DNA of 64,000 bases from Micromonospora_J zhanjiangensis (GTDB lineage: Bacteria; Actinomycetota; Actinomycetes; Mycobacteriales; Micromonosporaceae): NCBI RefSeq assembly GCF_042650605.1, contig NZ_JBHSBN010000010.1, positions 155,027 through 219,026 on the forward strand. Reading direction: 5' to 3'. Both the position numbers and the translations under genes were made by a program. The notes beneath the pieces were generated by a model. The model was not told the DNA's origin, ran no database searches, and saw only the letters and a program-made list of their open reading frames with translations. Of this stretch, positions 49,427 through 57,986 are shown one piece after another (positions within the stretch are counted from its first letter, which is position 1; each line of letters starts with the position of its first letter).

Positions 49427-50191
49427 TCAGACGTCGTCCGGTACGACGTTGTAGCGGTCCAGTGTGGCCTTGCTGGTCGAGGCCTCCTGGAACACCAGCT
49501 CCCACGGGCCGGTGTTGACCGTCAGGTCCTTGCCGAAGCCGACCCACTTGCCGGCCATCCGCCGGCCGGTCGGCTCGACCAGCAACTGGATCGCGCCGTG
49601 GTAGCGGGCCCCTCGGTAGTAGCCGGCCGGGTCGGTCTGCTCCACCCAGGTGCCGGTGATGACGCTGCCGTCCACGGTCACGTCCAGGGACAGCGCCGAC
49701 GGCGCCGAGCCGGGCAGGCTGCGGGCGGTCAGCCGGTCGCCGTGCTGGATGACCACCACGAAATGCTGACCGGCGTACGACTGGTTCCGGCCACTGGAGT
49801 GGTACTGGTAACGGCTGCGCCACACGCCCCCGTACGACCCGTGTGCCCCGGCCGGTCGGGGCGTCGTGGTCGGGGCGACCAGTTCGGACAGGTCGGACAG
49901 GCTGGAGGACAGGTCGTGGCCGTCCCGGTCGTTGCCGGCCACGCTCTCGCCGGTGACGGAGGCGAAGCCGAGCAGTTCGATCGGCAGGCCGGTGACCACC
50001 TCCAGGGCGCGGACGTACAGCGGTCTGGGAGCCGCGATGGCGCCGGACTCCCACCGTTGGACGAGCCGCTTGTTGGCGTCGTTGGGTTCGCCCGTCCGGT
50101 AACCGGCGGACTGCAGGGCGCGGGCGAAGTCGTCCTGGCTCATCCGCATCCCGGTGCGGACCGCTCGGAGCGCGGTGTTGGGTGTGGACAT
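49427..50191 (-). CDS. XRE-type regulator with a beta-rich C-terminal domain
   Basis: 254 residues. Residues 1-80 carry an XRE-like HTH ('RMSQDDFARALQSAGYRTGEPNDANKRLVQRWESGAIAAPRPLYVRALE'). Residues about 115-250 are a beta-barrel-like module: 'GGVWRSRYQYHSSGRNQSYAGQHFVVVIQHGDRLTARSLPG', 'GTWVEQTDPAGYYRGARYHGAIQLLVEP' and 'MAGKWVGFGKDLTVNTGPWELVF'. I know this combination as a recurrent actinobacterial type but not its ligand. It converges on the kup gene with a 10-bp gap. ATG 50191 has a palindromic AGATATCT about 12 bp upstream, perhaps an auto-operator. Confidence 0.75.
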   Translation of the reverse strand: MSTPNTALRAVRTGMRMSQDDFARALQSAGYRTGEPNDANKRLVQRWESGAIAAPRPLYVRALEVVTGLPIELLGFASVTGESVAGNDRDGHDLSSSLSDLSELVAPTTTPRPAGAHGSYGGVWRSRYQYHSSGRNQSYAGQHFVVVIQHGDRLTARSLPGSAPSALSLDVTVDGSVITGTWVEQTDPAGYYRGARYHGAIQLLVEPTGRRMAGKWVGFGKDLTVNTGPWELVFQEASTSKATLDRYNVVPDDV

Positions 50192-50339
50192 GAACCGACG
50201 ATAGATATCTGTCGCTGCAATGTCGCCGGTCGTGTGGCCGTTTTGCCGCATCCTGCGTCGTCGCGCACGGCGACGTCCCGGCGGCATCGTGAAACCGTCG
50301 GGGCCGGGCGTTCCGGTCCGCCGACGAAGGAGCGCCGGG

Positions 50340-50534
50340 ATGAGGCTGTTCAAGCGGAAAGAGCCGTACACCTTCACGCCGGAGCAGGCGGCGGAGATCC
50401 TGCGGGCCGCCCGCGAGGACGACGCCGAGGAACGCGCGGCCGCCCGCAACCGCCTGCTGGAACAGGCCCGCCAGGGGGAACCCGCCACCACGATCCACCC
50501 CGCCGACGGCGGCGCCGGGCGAGATGTTGCTTGA
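50340..50534 (+). CDS. 64-residue charged hypothetical protein
   Basis: AAGGAGCGCCGGG precedes ATG 50340. The product starts MRLFKRKEPYTFTPEQAAEI and continues in an amphipathic, Glu/Arg/Ala-rich helix, ending in a short Gly/Ala tail. No signal peptide, helix-turn-helix or Cys. The strong ribosome site and helical regularity support a real small gene; I cannot give it a function. It lies between the XRE gene and the GH3 promoter. Confidence 0.5.
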   Translation: MRLFKRKEPYTFTPEQAAEILRAAREDDAEERAAARNRLLEQARQGEPATTIHPADGGAGRDVA

Positions 50535-50556
50535 CGAATCTCGATACGTCTATAGT
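50531..50556 (+). promoter_or_regulatory. Possible promoter of the GH3 gene
   Basis: TTGACG (50531-50536) and TATAGT (50551-50556) upstream of the GH3 operator. The spacing is only 14 bp, so one hexamer may be misassigned; TATAGT is the more convincing element. The LacI-type palindrome lies 45 bp downstream, where bound repressor would block elongation. Confidence 0.3.
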
Positions 50557-50601
50557 TGGCGCCCGACCCTGAATATCTTGACGGTGACCTCGTGGTCGAT
50601 T

Positions 50602-50619
50602 CGTCGAAGCGCTTCGACG
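50602..50619. promoter_or_regulatory. LacI-type operator, GH3 promoter
   Basis: CGTCGAAGCGCTTCGACG, a perfect 18-bp palindrome with the central GC of LacI-family operators, 37 bp before the GH3 start. An identical copy stands before the ABC importer (57917-57934). The two copies are exact over all 18 positions. Confidence 0.75.
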
Positions 50620-50656
50620 CCCGGGGACGTCCGTTGGACAACCTGAGGAGACCCGC

Positions 50657-53644
50657 ATGCGAAACCGGCGCCTCCGGCGCGGGGTGGTGGCGTTCGCGCT
50701 CGCGTTGCTGACCCTGCCGGCGATACCGGGTCAGGCGTTGGCCGAACAACCGGCCTACCCGTTCCGGAACCCGAAACTTCCCCTGGCCGTCCGGGTCGAC
50801 GACCTGGTCGGGCGGCTCACTTTGGACGAGAAGATCTCCCTGCTGCACCAGTACCAGCCGGCCATCCCGCGGCTGGGCATCGACCTGTTCAAGACCGGCA
50901 CCGAGGCGTTGCACGGGGTGGCCTGGTCGACGGACATCGACAACAACGGCGCCGTGGTCACCGCGGACGGCACCTCCTTCCCGCAGGCGGTCGGCCTGGC
51001 CAGCACCTGGAACCCGGACCTGATCAACCGGGTCGGGTCGGCGGTCGGCGACGAGGCGCGCGGCTTCCACGCGCAGAACCCGCGCGTCTGGGGGCTCAAC
51101 CTCTGGGCACCGGTGGTCAACCTGCTCCGGGACCCGCGCTGGGGTCGCAACGAGGAGGGCTACTCCGAGGACCCGCTGCTCACCGGCGCGATCTCCACGG
51201 CGTACGGGTCGGGGATGACCGGCGGCGACCCGCGCCACCTGAAGACCGCGCCCACAGTGAAGCACTACCTGGCCAACAACAACGAGGTCCGGCGGGACGT
51301 GACCTCCTCGAACCTGCCGCCCCGGGTGCTGAACGAGTACGACCGGGCCGCCTTCAAACCGGCCATCGCGGCCGACGCGGCGACCGGCGTGATGTCGTCG
51401 TACAACCTGGTCAACGGGCGGCCCCAGACGGTGGACCCGAGCCTCGACACGGTGGTCCGGGGCTGGACCGACCAGGCCCTGATGAACGTCACCGACGCCT
51501 GGGGGCCGAACAACCTGACCGGGTCGGAGGCCTACTACGCCACCCAGGCGGAGGCCGACGCGGCGGTCATCAAGGCCGGCATCAACAGCTTCACGGTCGA
51601 CGACACCAACGCGGTGCCGACCGTCACCGCGGTCAACCAGGCCCTCGCCGCCGGCCTGCTCACCGAGCGGGACATCGACGTACGGATCAAGCAGACCTTC
51701 ACCGTCCGGTTCCGGCTCGGCGAGTTCGACCCGGGCGGCGGCCGGTACGGGAAGATCACGCCCGACGTGATCGACAGCCCGGCACACCGCAAGCTCGCCC
51801 GGCAGACCGCCGACGAGGCGATGGTGCTGCTGAAGAACTCGCGGGACACGCTGCCGCTGTCCGCCGCCAAGACCCGCAACGTCGCCGTGCTCGGCCCGCT
51901 GGCCGACACGCTCTACTCCGACTGGTACGCCGGCAAGCTGCCGTACCAGGTGACCGCGCTGGACGGCATCCGCGAGCGGCTGGGCTCCTCGGCCACCGTC
52001 ACCAGCGGCGACGGCGCCGACCGGATCGCGCTCAAGGACGTCGCCACCGGCCGGTACGTGACCGCCACCGGCACCACCGACGCCGACAAGGTCACCGCGA
52101 CCGGCGAGTCGGCCACGGCCGCCGCCCAGTTCGACGTGGTCGACTGGGGGCAGGGCGTGCTGACCCTGCGCAACGCGGCCAACGGCCGCTACCTCGGCTA
52201 CAACTGGGGACCGTTCCTGACCCGCGACGAGCAGCCGGGCGGCTGGTTCGTGCAGCAGCAGTTCAAGCTGGAGAACCAGCCGGACGGCAGCGTGGTGCTG
52301 CACTACGCCGGCTATGAGACCACCGAGAGCTGGTTCGGTCCCAACACGTACGTCACGGTCGGCGCGGACGGCGCGCTCACCCTGGGCGCCAGCACCGCGG
52401 CCGACGCCGCGCACTTCAGCCGCGAGCTGCTCAGCAACGGCGTCGAACGGGCGGTCGCGGCGGCCAAGGCGGCGGACACCGCCGTCCTGGTGGTCGGCAG
52501 CAACCCGTCCATCAACGGCCGGGAGGCGCACGACCGCAGCACCATGGCGCTCGGCGCGAGCCAGGCGGCGCTGGTCAAGGCGGTGACCGCGGCCAACCCG
52601 CACACCGTGCTGGTGCTGCAGACCAGCTACCCGGACACCATCACCTGGGAACAGCAGAACGTGCCGGCCATCGTGTGGACCACGCACGCCGGCGCGGAGA
52701 CCGGACACGCGGTCGCCGACGTGCTGTTCGGCGACGTCAACCCGGCCGGCCGGCTCACCCAGACCTGGTACCGCTCCGACGACCAGGTCCCGCCGGACCT
52801 GCTGGAGTACGACATCATCGCGTCGAAGCAGACCTACCTGTACAGCCGGGCCAACCCGCTCTACGCGTTCGGCCACGGGTTGTCGTACACCTCGTTCCGG
52901 TACGCCAACCTGCGCGCCGACCGGGACGTGCGGGCGGACGGCACGGTGACCGCGCGGGTGGACGTCACCAACACCGGCCGGCGGGCCGGCGCCGAGGTGG
53001 TGCAGCTCTACACCCACCAGCGGACCTCGCGGGACGCCACGCCGATCCAGCAGCTGCGCGCCTTCGAGAAGGTCCAGCTCGCCCCGGGTCAGACCCGGAC
53101 CGTGACGCTGCGGCTGCCGGCCCGGGACCTGGCCCACTGGGACGTCACCCGCAGCCGGTGGGTGGTCGAGGACTCCACGTACGACCTGCTGGTCGGCTCC
53201 TCGTCGGCGGACATCCGGCAGCGGGCCGCGGTGCGGGTGCACGGCGAGACCATCCCGCCGCGCGATCTGTCCCGGACCACCCGGGCGGAGAACTTCGACG
53301 CGTACGCCCCGGGGGTGAAACTGGTCGACGAGAGCAAGGCCCGGGGCACCGCCGTCGGTGCCGGCGCGGCCGGCCAGTGGATCTCCTTCGGCGAGGCGGA
53401 CCTGCGCCGCGGGTCCGGCACGTTCACCGCGAAGGTGGCCAAGGGCAGCGCCGGCGCCGGGAAGATCGAGATCCGGCTCGGTTCGCCGACCGGCCGGCTG
53501 CTCGGCACGGCGGCCGTGCCCAGCACCGGCGACCAGTACCGGTACGTCACCACCGGTGCGTCGCTGAGCCGGGCGGCCGGCGTCCAGGACGTGTACCTGG
53601 TGTTCGACTCCGCCATCCGGTTGTCCGAGTTCTCGATCCGTTGA
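50657..53644 (+). CDS. Secreted GH3 glycosidase
   Basis: 995 residues. Signal peptide 1-29 (ending QALA). The GH3 TIM-barrel domain begins 'VRVDDLVGRLTLDEKISLLHQYQ', with 'GTEALHGVAW', 'WGRNEEGYSEDPLLTG', 'KHYLANNNE' and the nucleophile loop 'ALMNVTDAWG' (D280). The second alpha/beta domain has 'VGSNPSINGREAHDR' and is interrupted by an inserted beta-trefoil-like segment (about 440-590, 'RYVTATGT...NGRYLGYNWGPF'). FnIII 'DVTNTGRRAGAEVVQLYTHQ' and a C-terminal CBM6-like sandwich close it. It acts outside the cell as a beta-glucosidase or beta-xylosidase. Ribosome site GAGGAG; operator immediately upstream. Confidence 0.9.
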   Translation: MRNRRLRRGVVAFALALLTLPAIPGQALAEQPAYPFRNPKLPLAVRVDDLVGRLTLDEKISLLHQYQPAIPRLGIDLFKTGTEALHGVAWSTDIDNNGAVVTADGTSFPQAVGLASTWNPDLINRVGSAVGDEARGFHAQNPRVWGLNLWAPVVNLLRDPRWGRNEEGYSEDPLLTGAISTAYGSGMTGGDPRHLKTAPTVKHYLANNNEVRRDVTSSNLPPRVLNEYDRAAFKPAIAADAATGVMSSYNLVNGRPQTVDPSLDTVVRGWTDQALMNVTDAWGPNNLTGSEAYYATQAEADAAVIKAGINSFTVDDTNAVPTVTAVNQALAAGLLTERDIDVRIKQTFTVRFRLGEFDPGGGRYGKITPDVIDSPAHRKLARQTADEAMVLLKNSRDTLPLSAAKTRNVAVLGPLADTLYSDWYAGKLPYQVTALDGIRERLGSSATVTSGDGADRIALKDVATGRYVTATGTTDADKVTATGESATAAAQFDVVDWGQGVLTLRNAANGRYLGYNWGPFLTRDEQPGGWFVQQQFKLENQPDGSVVLHYAGYETTESWFGPNTYVTVGADGALTLGASTAADAAHFSRELLSNGVERAVAAAKAADTAVLVVGSNPSINGREAHDRSTMALGASQAALVKAVTAANPHTVLVLQTSYPDTITWEQQNVPAIVWTTHAGAETGHAVADVLFGDVNPAGRLTQTWYRSDDQVPPDLLEYDIIASKQTYLYSRANPLYAFGHGLSYTSFRYANLRADRDVRADGTVTARVDVTNTGRRAGAEVVQLYTHQRTSRDATPIQQLRAFEKVQLAPGQTRTVTLRLPARDLAHWDVTRSRWVVEDSTYDLLVGSSSADIRQRAAVRVHGETIPPRDLSRTTRAENFDAYAPGVKLVDESKARGTAVGAGAAGQWISFGEADLRRGSGTFTAKVAKGSAGAGKIEIRLGSPTGRLLGTAAVPSTGDQYRYVTTGASLSRAAGVQDVYLVFDSAIRLSEFSIR

Positions 53645-53649
53645 CCGGT

Positions 53650-53693
53650 GCCCGCCGGGTCCGTCGCCCCCCTCGGTGGCGGATCCGGCGGGT
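53650..53693 (+). terminator. Hairpin between GH3 and GH35 genes
   Basis: CCCGCCGG (53651-53658) pairs with CCGGCGGG (53685-53692), and TCCG (53660-53663) with CGGA (53680-53683). The intervening segment can pair further. No T-run. It begins 7 bp after the GH3 stop and could be a terminator or a differential-expression stem, since GH35 follows on the same strand. Confidence 0.45.
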
Positions 53694-53727
53694 GCCCCGG
53701 TCAGCTCGTCCGCGAGGAGCCTCCGCC

Positions 53728-56700
53728 ATGACCGTCCGCCGCACCCTGGCCGTCGCCGTCGCGCTGCTGACCGCCGTCGGGCTCGCCGGACCACCGACGG
53801 CGGCCGAGGCGACCCCGACCGTCCCGGCGGCCGTCGTCCCGGCGGCCGTCGACCCGGGCACGGCCCAGGCCGGAAACCTCGCGGCGCCGGCCGCCGACCC
53901 CGCCGCGGGGCCGATCCTCGGGCGGCGGCACCAGGTCACGTACGACAGGTACTCGCTGATGCTGGACGGGCGGCGGCTGCTGCTGCAGTCCGCCGAGTTC
54001 CACTACTTCCGGCTGCCCAGCCCGGACCTGTGGCGGGACGTCCTGGAGAAGCTCAAGGCGGCGGGCTTCAACTCCGTCTCGCTCTACTTCGACTGGGCGT
54101 ACCACTCGCCGAAGGCGGGGGTGTACGACTTCACCGGCGTCCGGGACGTCGACCGGCTGCTGCGCACGGCCGAGGAGGTCGGGCTCTGGGTGGTCGCCCG
54201 ACCCGGGCCGTACATCAACGCGGAGACCTCCGGCGGTGGGTTCCCGTCCTGGCTGAAGCAGGTGCCCGGCCGGGCCCGCAGCAGCGACCCGGGCTACACG
54301 GCCGCCTACCGGGACTGGCTCGGCCACCTCGACCCGATCATCGCCCGGCACCAGGTGACCCGGGGCGGTGCGGTGCTGCTCTACAACGCCGAGAACGAGT
54401 ACGCGACGAACACCGACGCGGCCTACATGCAGGACATCCAGGACACCGCCCGGTCGCACGGCGTCGACGTGCCGATCATGACGAACGTCTGCTGCGACGC
54501 CGCCGACTGGGTGTCGAAGTGGGGCTCCGGCCTCGGCGCGGTGCAGATCCCCGGCGTGGACGACTACCCGCAGTCGTTCGACTGCGAGAACTTCGACACG
54601 ACGTGGGGCCCGTGGGGCGAGGGCGTGACCGAACGGATCCGGCCCGACGCGCCGGTCTTCGCGGCCGAGTACCAGGCCGGCTCCATCGACGCCCAGAACG
54701 TCGGCTACGAGGCGTGCCGGAAGCTGACCGGACCGGCGTACATGCGGTACTTCCACAAGAACAACACCATCGTCAGCGGCGCCACCGGGTTCAACTACTA
54801 CATGGGCTTCGGCGGCACCAACTGGGGCTGGCTGGCCCAGCCCAACGACGTCTACACCTCGTACGACTACGGCGCCGCGATCACCGAGGGTCGCCAACTC
54901 ACCGACAAGTACGACGAGTTCAAGCGGCAGGGATACTTCCTGCGGGCGCTGACCCCGCTGACCAGGACCGACCCGGCCACCGGACCGGCGACCGGGAATC
55001 CGACGCTGCGCACCGACGCGCGGGCCAACCCGGACACCCGTACCCAGTTCGTGCTGCTGCGGCACACCGACCGGGCGGCCACCACGACCGACACCGGCGT
55101 GCTCGACTGGTTCACCCCGGACGGCCGCTACCAGGTGCCGGTGCGGCTGGCCGGCCGGGACGCGAAGATCCTGGTGGCCGGCTACGACCTGGGCGACCAG
55201 CGGCTGGTGCTGTCCAGCTCCGAGATCATGACGCACGCCGCCGTCGACGGTCGGGACGTCGCCCTGCTCTACGGCGACCAGGGCTCGACCGGCACCACCG
55301 TGCTGCGTTACCGGCAGCGCCCCCGGGTGAGCGTGCTGGCCGGCGACGTGACCTCGGCGTACGACCCGGTCACCGGGGACCTGCGGTTGACGTACCCGCA
55401 CGCCGGGCTGGCCCGGGTGCTGGTCACCGGGGGCGGTCGCCGGCCGTTGCTGCTGCTGGTCGGCACCCCCGAGGCCGCCGCCGGGTTCTGGCGGGTGGAC
55501 ACCACCGCCGGCCCGGTCCTGGTACGCGGCACGTCGCTGGTGCGCTCGGCCACCGTACGCGGGGACACCCTGGACCTGCGGGCGGACAGCGCGTCCGCGG
55601 CCGACGTCGAGGTCTTCGGACCGGTCCGGCGGCTCACCGTGAACGGCCGGACGGTGCCGGTGCGGCCCACGGCCGGCGGCTCGGTGGCCGGCCGGCTGCC
55701 CGGCCCGGCCGCGGTGCGGCTGCCCGCGCTGACCGGCTGGCGCGTCCGGGCCGAGGCGCCCGAGGCGGCGCCCGGCTTCGACGACTCGGCCTGGACGGTG
55801 GCCGACCACACCAGCACCCTCAGCCCGATCCCGCCGGTGACCCTCCCGGTGCTCTACTCCGACGACTACGGCTACCACAGCGGCAGCGTCTGGTACCGCG
55901 GCCGGTTCACCGCCACCGGCACCGAGACCCAGGTCAAGCTGAACGCCGTCACCGGGAAGCGGGGCAACTACCTGGTCTGGCTGAACGGCCGCTACCTCGG
56001 TTCGGCGGCCGGCGGCACCCAGGCCGACGCCGGCCCGCCGGCCAACCCGGACCCCGGCCCGGGCACCTTCGCGGTCCCGGCCGGGCTGCTGCGGCCGGGT
56101 GCCCCGGCCACCCTCGCGGTGCTGGTGCAGAACATGGGCCAGAACGACGACTGGACCGCCGAGGAGATCCGGTTCCGGCAGCCGCGCGGCCTGGTCGGCG
56201 CCCGGATCGCCGGCTCCACCGCGCCGATCGGCTGGCGCATCCAGGGCGCCGCCGGGGGCGAGGACCTGCCCGATCCGGTACGCGGGCCGCTCAACCTCGG
56301 CGGCCTGTACGGCGAGCGGACCGGCTGGACCCTGCCCGGCTTCCCGGACCGCGCCTGGCTCGGCGTGGCCACGCCGAGCGCCCGGCCGCTGGACGCCGGC
56401 GTGAGCTGGTTGCGGACCTCGTTCCGGCTGGACCTGCCGGCCGGTCAGGACACCTCGGTCGGGCTGCGGTTCGGCGCCGCCCCGCCGGCCGGCTACCGGG
56501 TGCTGCTCTACCTCAACGGCTGGAACCTCGGGCAGTACGGCGCGGACATCGGGCCGCAGACCGACTTCGTCCTGCCGGCCGGGCTGCTGCGCGGGCACGG
56601 CGACAACACCCTGGCGCTCGCCGTCGTCGCCGACCGGCCGGGCGGGAAGCTGCCCCCGGTGAGCCTGGTGACCCTCGGGACGCAGCGCGGCGGCGTACCG

Positions 56701-56745
56701 GTGCGGGACGTCCCGTCGCCCGGCTACGTCCCGCCCCGTCGGTAG
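53728..56745 (+). CDS. Secreted GH35 beta-galactosidase
   Basis: 1005 residues. Signal peptide about 1-26. The GH35 catalytic domain starts at 'VTYDRYSLMLDGRRLLLQSAEFHYFRLP' with 'GFNSVSLYFDWAYHSP' and acid/base E in 'AVLLYNAENEYA'. The nucleophile region is 'VFAAEYQAGSIDAQN', followed by 'FNYYMGFGGTNWGWL' and 'YTSYDYGAAITEGR'. After about residue 390 come beta-domains and jelly rolls typical of long GH35 enzymes. It removes terminal beta-linked galactose outside the cell, for example from galactosylated xyloglucan or galactan side chains. Start ATG 53728 after GAGGAG; it ends 54 bp before the LacI gene. Confidence 0.9.
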   Translation: MTVRRTLAVAVALLTAVGLAGPPTAAEATPTVPAAVVPAAVDPGTAQAGNLAAPAADPAAGPILGRRHQVTYDRYSLMLDGRRLLLQSAEFHYFRLPSPDLWRDVLEKLKAAGFNSVSLYFDWAYHSPKAGVYDFTGVRDVDRLLRTAEEVGLWVVARPGPYINAETSGGGFPSWLKQVPGRARSSDPGYTAAYRDWLGHLDPIIARHQVTRGGAVLLYNAENEYATNTDAAYMQDIQDTARSHGVDVPIMTNVCCDAADWVSKWGSGLGAVQIPGVDDYPQSFDCENFDTTWGPWGEGVTERIRPDAPVFAAEYQAGSIDAQNVGYEACRKLTGPAYMRYFHKNNTIVSGATGFNYYMGFGGTNWGWLAQPNDVYTSYDYGAAITEGRQLTDKYDEFKRQGYFLRALTPLTRTDPATGPATGNPTLRTDARANPDTRTQFVLLRHTDRAATTTDTGVLDWFTPDGRYQVPVRLAGRDAKILVAGYDLGDQRLVLSSSEIMTHAAVDGRDVALLYGDQGSTGTTVLRYRQRPRVSVLAGDVTSAYDPVTGDLRLTYPHAGLARVLVTGGGRRPLLLLVGTPEAAAGFWRVDTTAGPVLVRGTSLVRSATVRGDTLDLRADSASAADVEVFGPVRRLTVNGRTVPVRPTAGGSVAGRLPGPAAVRLPALTGWRVRAEAPEAAPGFDDSAWTVADHTSTLSPIPPVTLPVLYSDDYGYHSGSVWYRGRFTATGTETQVKLNAVTGKRGNYLVWLNGRYLGSAAGGTQADAGPPANPDPGPGTFAVPAGLLRPGAPATLAVLVQNMGQNDDWTAEEIRFRQPRGLVGARIAGSTAPIGWRIQGAAGGEDLPDPVRGPLNLGGLYGERTGWTLPGFPDRAWLGVATPSARPLDAGVSWLRTSFRLDLPAGQDTSVGLRFGAAPPAGYRVLLYLNGWNLGQYGADIGPQTDFVLPAGLLRGHGDNTLALAVVADRPGGKLPPVSLVTLGTQRGGVPVRDVPSPGYVPPRR

Positions 56746-56799
56746 GATCGGCTGACCGGCGGCCGGTCCGCACCGGACGAACCAGGACGGGAGAGATCC

Positions 56800-57804
56800 A
56801 TGGCGACGATCAGCGATGTCGCCCGGGCCGCCGGCGTCTCGGCCAGCACCGTGTCGTACGTGCTCAGCGGGCGCCGGCCGATCTCGGCGGAGACCCGGGC
56901 CCGGGTCCAGGCCGCCATCGCCGAGCTGCGTTACCACCCGCACGCCGGGGCGCGGGCGCTGGCCAGCAGCCGGACCAGCGTGCTGGCCCTGGTGGTGCCG
57001 TTGCGGGCGGACGTCAACGTCCCGGTGATCATGCAGTTCGTGACCGCCGTGGTGACCGCGGCCCGGACCCACAACCACGACGTGCTGCTGCTGACCATGG
57101 ACGAGGGCACCGCCGGTCTGGAACGGGTCGCGGGCTCGACCATGGTGGACGCGCTGATCCTGATGGACGTCGAACGGCAGGACGTCCGGCTCCCGGCGCT
57201 GCGCCGGCTGAAGCAGCCGTCGGTGCTGATCGGCGTACCCGACGATCCGGACGGGATCGCCTGCATCGACCTGGACTTCGCGGCCACCGCCCGGGAGTGC
57301 CTGCGCCACCTGGCCGGGCACGGGCACCGGCGGGTCGCCCTGGTCGGCCCCACCCCGGCGGTCTACCAGCGGGGGACCAGCTACGCCGACCGGTTCCTGG
57401 GCGGCTTCATTGAGGCGGCTGCGGAGTTCGGCGTACGGGCGGTGGCCCGGTCGTGCGAGCCCGGTGGCGACGGCGTACGGGCCTGCCTGGCCGGCATCGA
57501 CGCCGAGCTGCCCGACGTCACCGCGCTGGTGGTGCACAACGAGGAGGCCCTGCTGCCACTCCTGGACGAGCTGCGGATCCGGGGCCGCCGGGTGCCGACG
57601 GACGTCTCGGTGGTGGCGGTCTGCCCGCGCGACGTGGCCGTCGCCCAGCCGGTGCGGTTGACGTCGGCGGACATCCCGGCGCACGAGGTCGGCACGCTGG
57701 CCGTCGAGATGGCCATGGGCCTGCTGGCCGGCCGGGCCGCTCCGACCACCCGGCTGCTGGCGCCCACCCTGGTCGAACGGGACAGCTGCGCGGCTCCGCG
57801 CTGA
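56800..57804 (+). CDS. LacI-family transcriptional repressor
   Basis: 334 residues. The HTH begins 'ATISDVARAAGVSASTVSYVLSGRRPISAETRARVQAAI' with hinge 'NPHAGARALAS'-like 'YHPHAGARALASSRT'. A periplasmic-binding-like effector domain follows ('VDALILMDVERQDVRLPALR', 'ALVGPTPAVYQRGTSYADRFLGGF'). It almost certainly binds the two identical 18-bp palindromes at 50602 and 57917 and releases them on binding an oligosaccharide inducer. Ribosome site GGGAGAG. Its own upstream region has no copy of the palindrome, so it may be made constitutively or from the GH35 transcript. Confidence 0.9.
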   Translation: MATISDVARAAGVSASTVSYVLSGRRPISAETRARVQAAIAELRYHPHAGARALASSRTSVLALVVPLRADVNVPVIMQFVTAVVTAARTHNHDVLLLTMDEGTAGLERVAGSTMVDALILMDVERQDVRLPALRRLKQPSVLIGVPDDPDGIACIDLDFAATARECLRHLAGHGHRRVALVGPTPAVYQRGTSYADRFLGGFIEAAAEFGVRAVARSCEPGGDGVRACLAGIDAELPDVTALVVHNEEALLPLLDELRIRGRRVPTDVSVVAVCPRDVAVAQPVRLTSADIPAHEVGTLAVEMAMGLLAGRAAPTTRLLAPTLVERDSCAAPR

Positions 57805-57873
57805 GCCGGACGCCGCGCGGTCGGCCCGGGCCGGGTCGACGTTCGCGCTGGTGATGTTGCGGGAATGTGACCG

Positions 57874-57901
57874 TTGACATCTAGGGGGCTCGTTCTCTAG
57901 C
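57874..57901 (+). promoter_or_regulatory. Promoter of the ABC importer operon
   Basis: TTGACA (57874-57879), 16 bp, TCTAGC (57896-57901). The -35 is perfect, the -10 moderate. The expected start point is about 57908, placing the LacI palindrome (57917-57934) just downstream, a standard arrangement for repression. Confidence 0.5.
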
Positions 57902-57916
57902 GTCTGGCCCAGCGAA

Positions 57917-57934
57917 CGTCGAAGCGCTTCGACG
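57917..57934. promoter_or_regulatory. LacI-type operator, importer promoter
   Basis: Second copy of CGTCGAAGCGCTTCGACG, exactly equal to the one before the GH3 gene, 52 bp before the binding-protein start. The pair defines a two-promoter regulon around the LacI gene. Confidence 0.75.
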
Positions 57935-57986
57935 ACCACCTCGGCCCGGCCTCCGCGTCCCGGGCACGACCGGCTGGGAGGACGGC

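Noticed and set aside
49427..53794. A leftward open frame of over 1400 codons covering the GH3 gene
   Set aside because: It is the antisense shadow of a well-supported GH3 gene in very GC-rich DNA; only its last 255 codons (49427-50191) have protein character (XRE regulator).
57823..57840. GC-rich palindrome after the LacI gene as a terminator
   Set aside because: The short CGGCCCGGGCCG dyad is too small and has no loop; such runs occur often by chance at this GC content.
53701..57939. A leftward open frame opposite GH35 and the LacI gene
   Set aside because: Low-complexity Gly/Arg/Val composition, no ribosome site, and the forward strand carries complete conserved enzymes.
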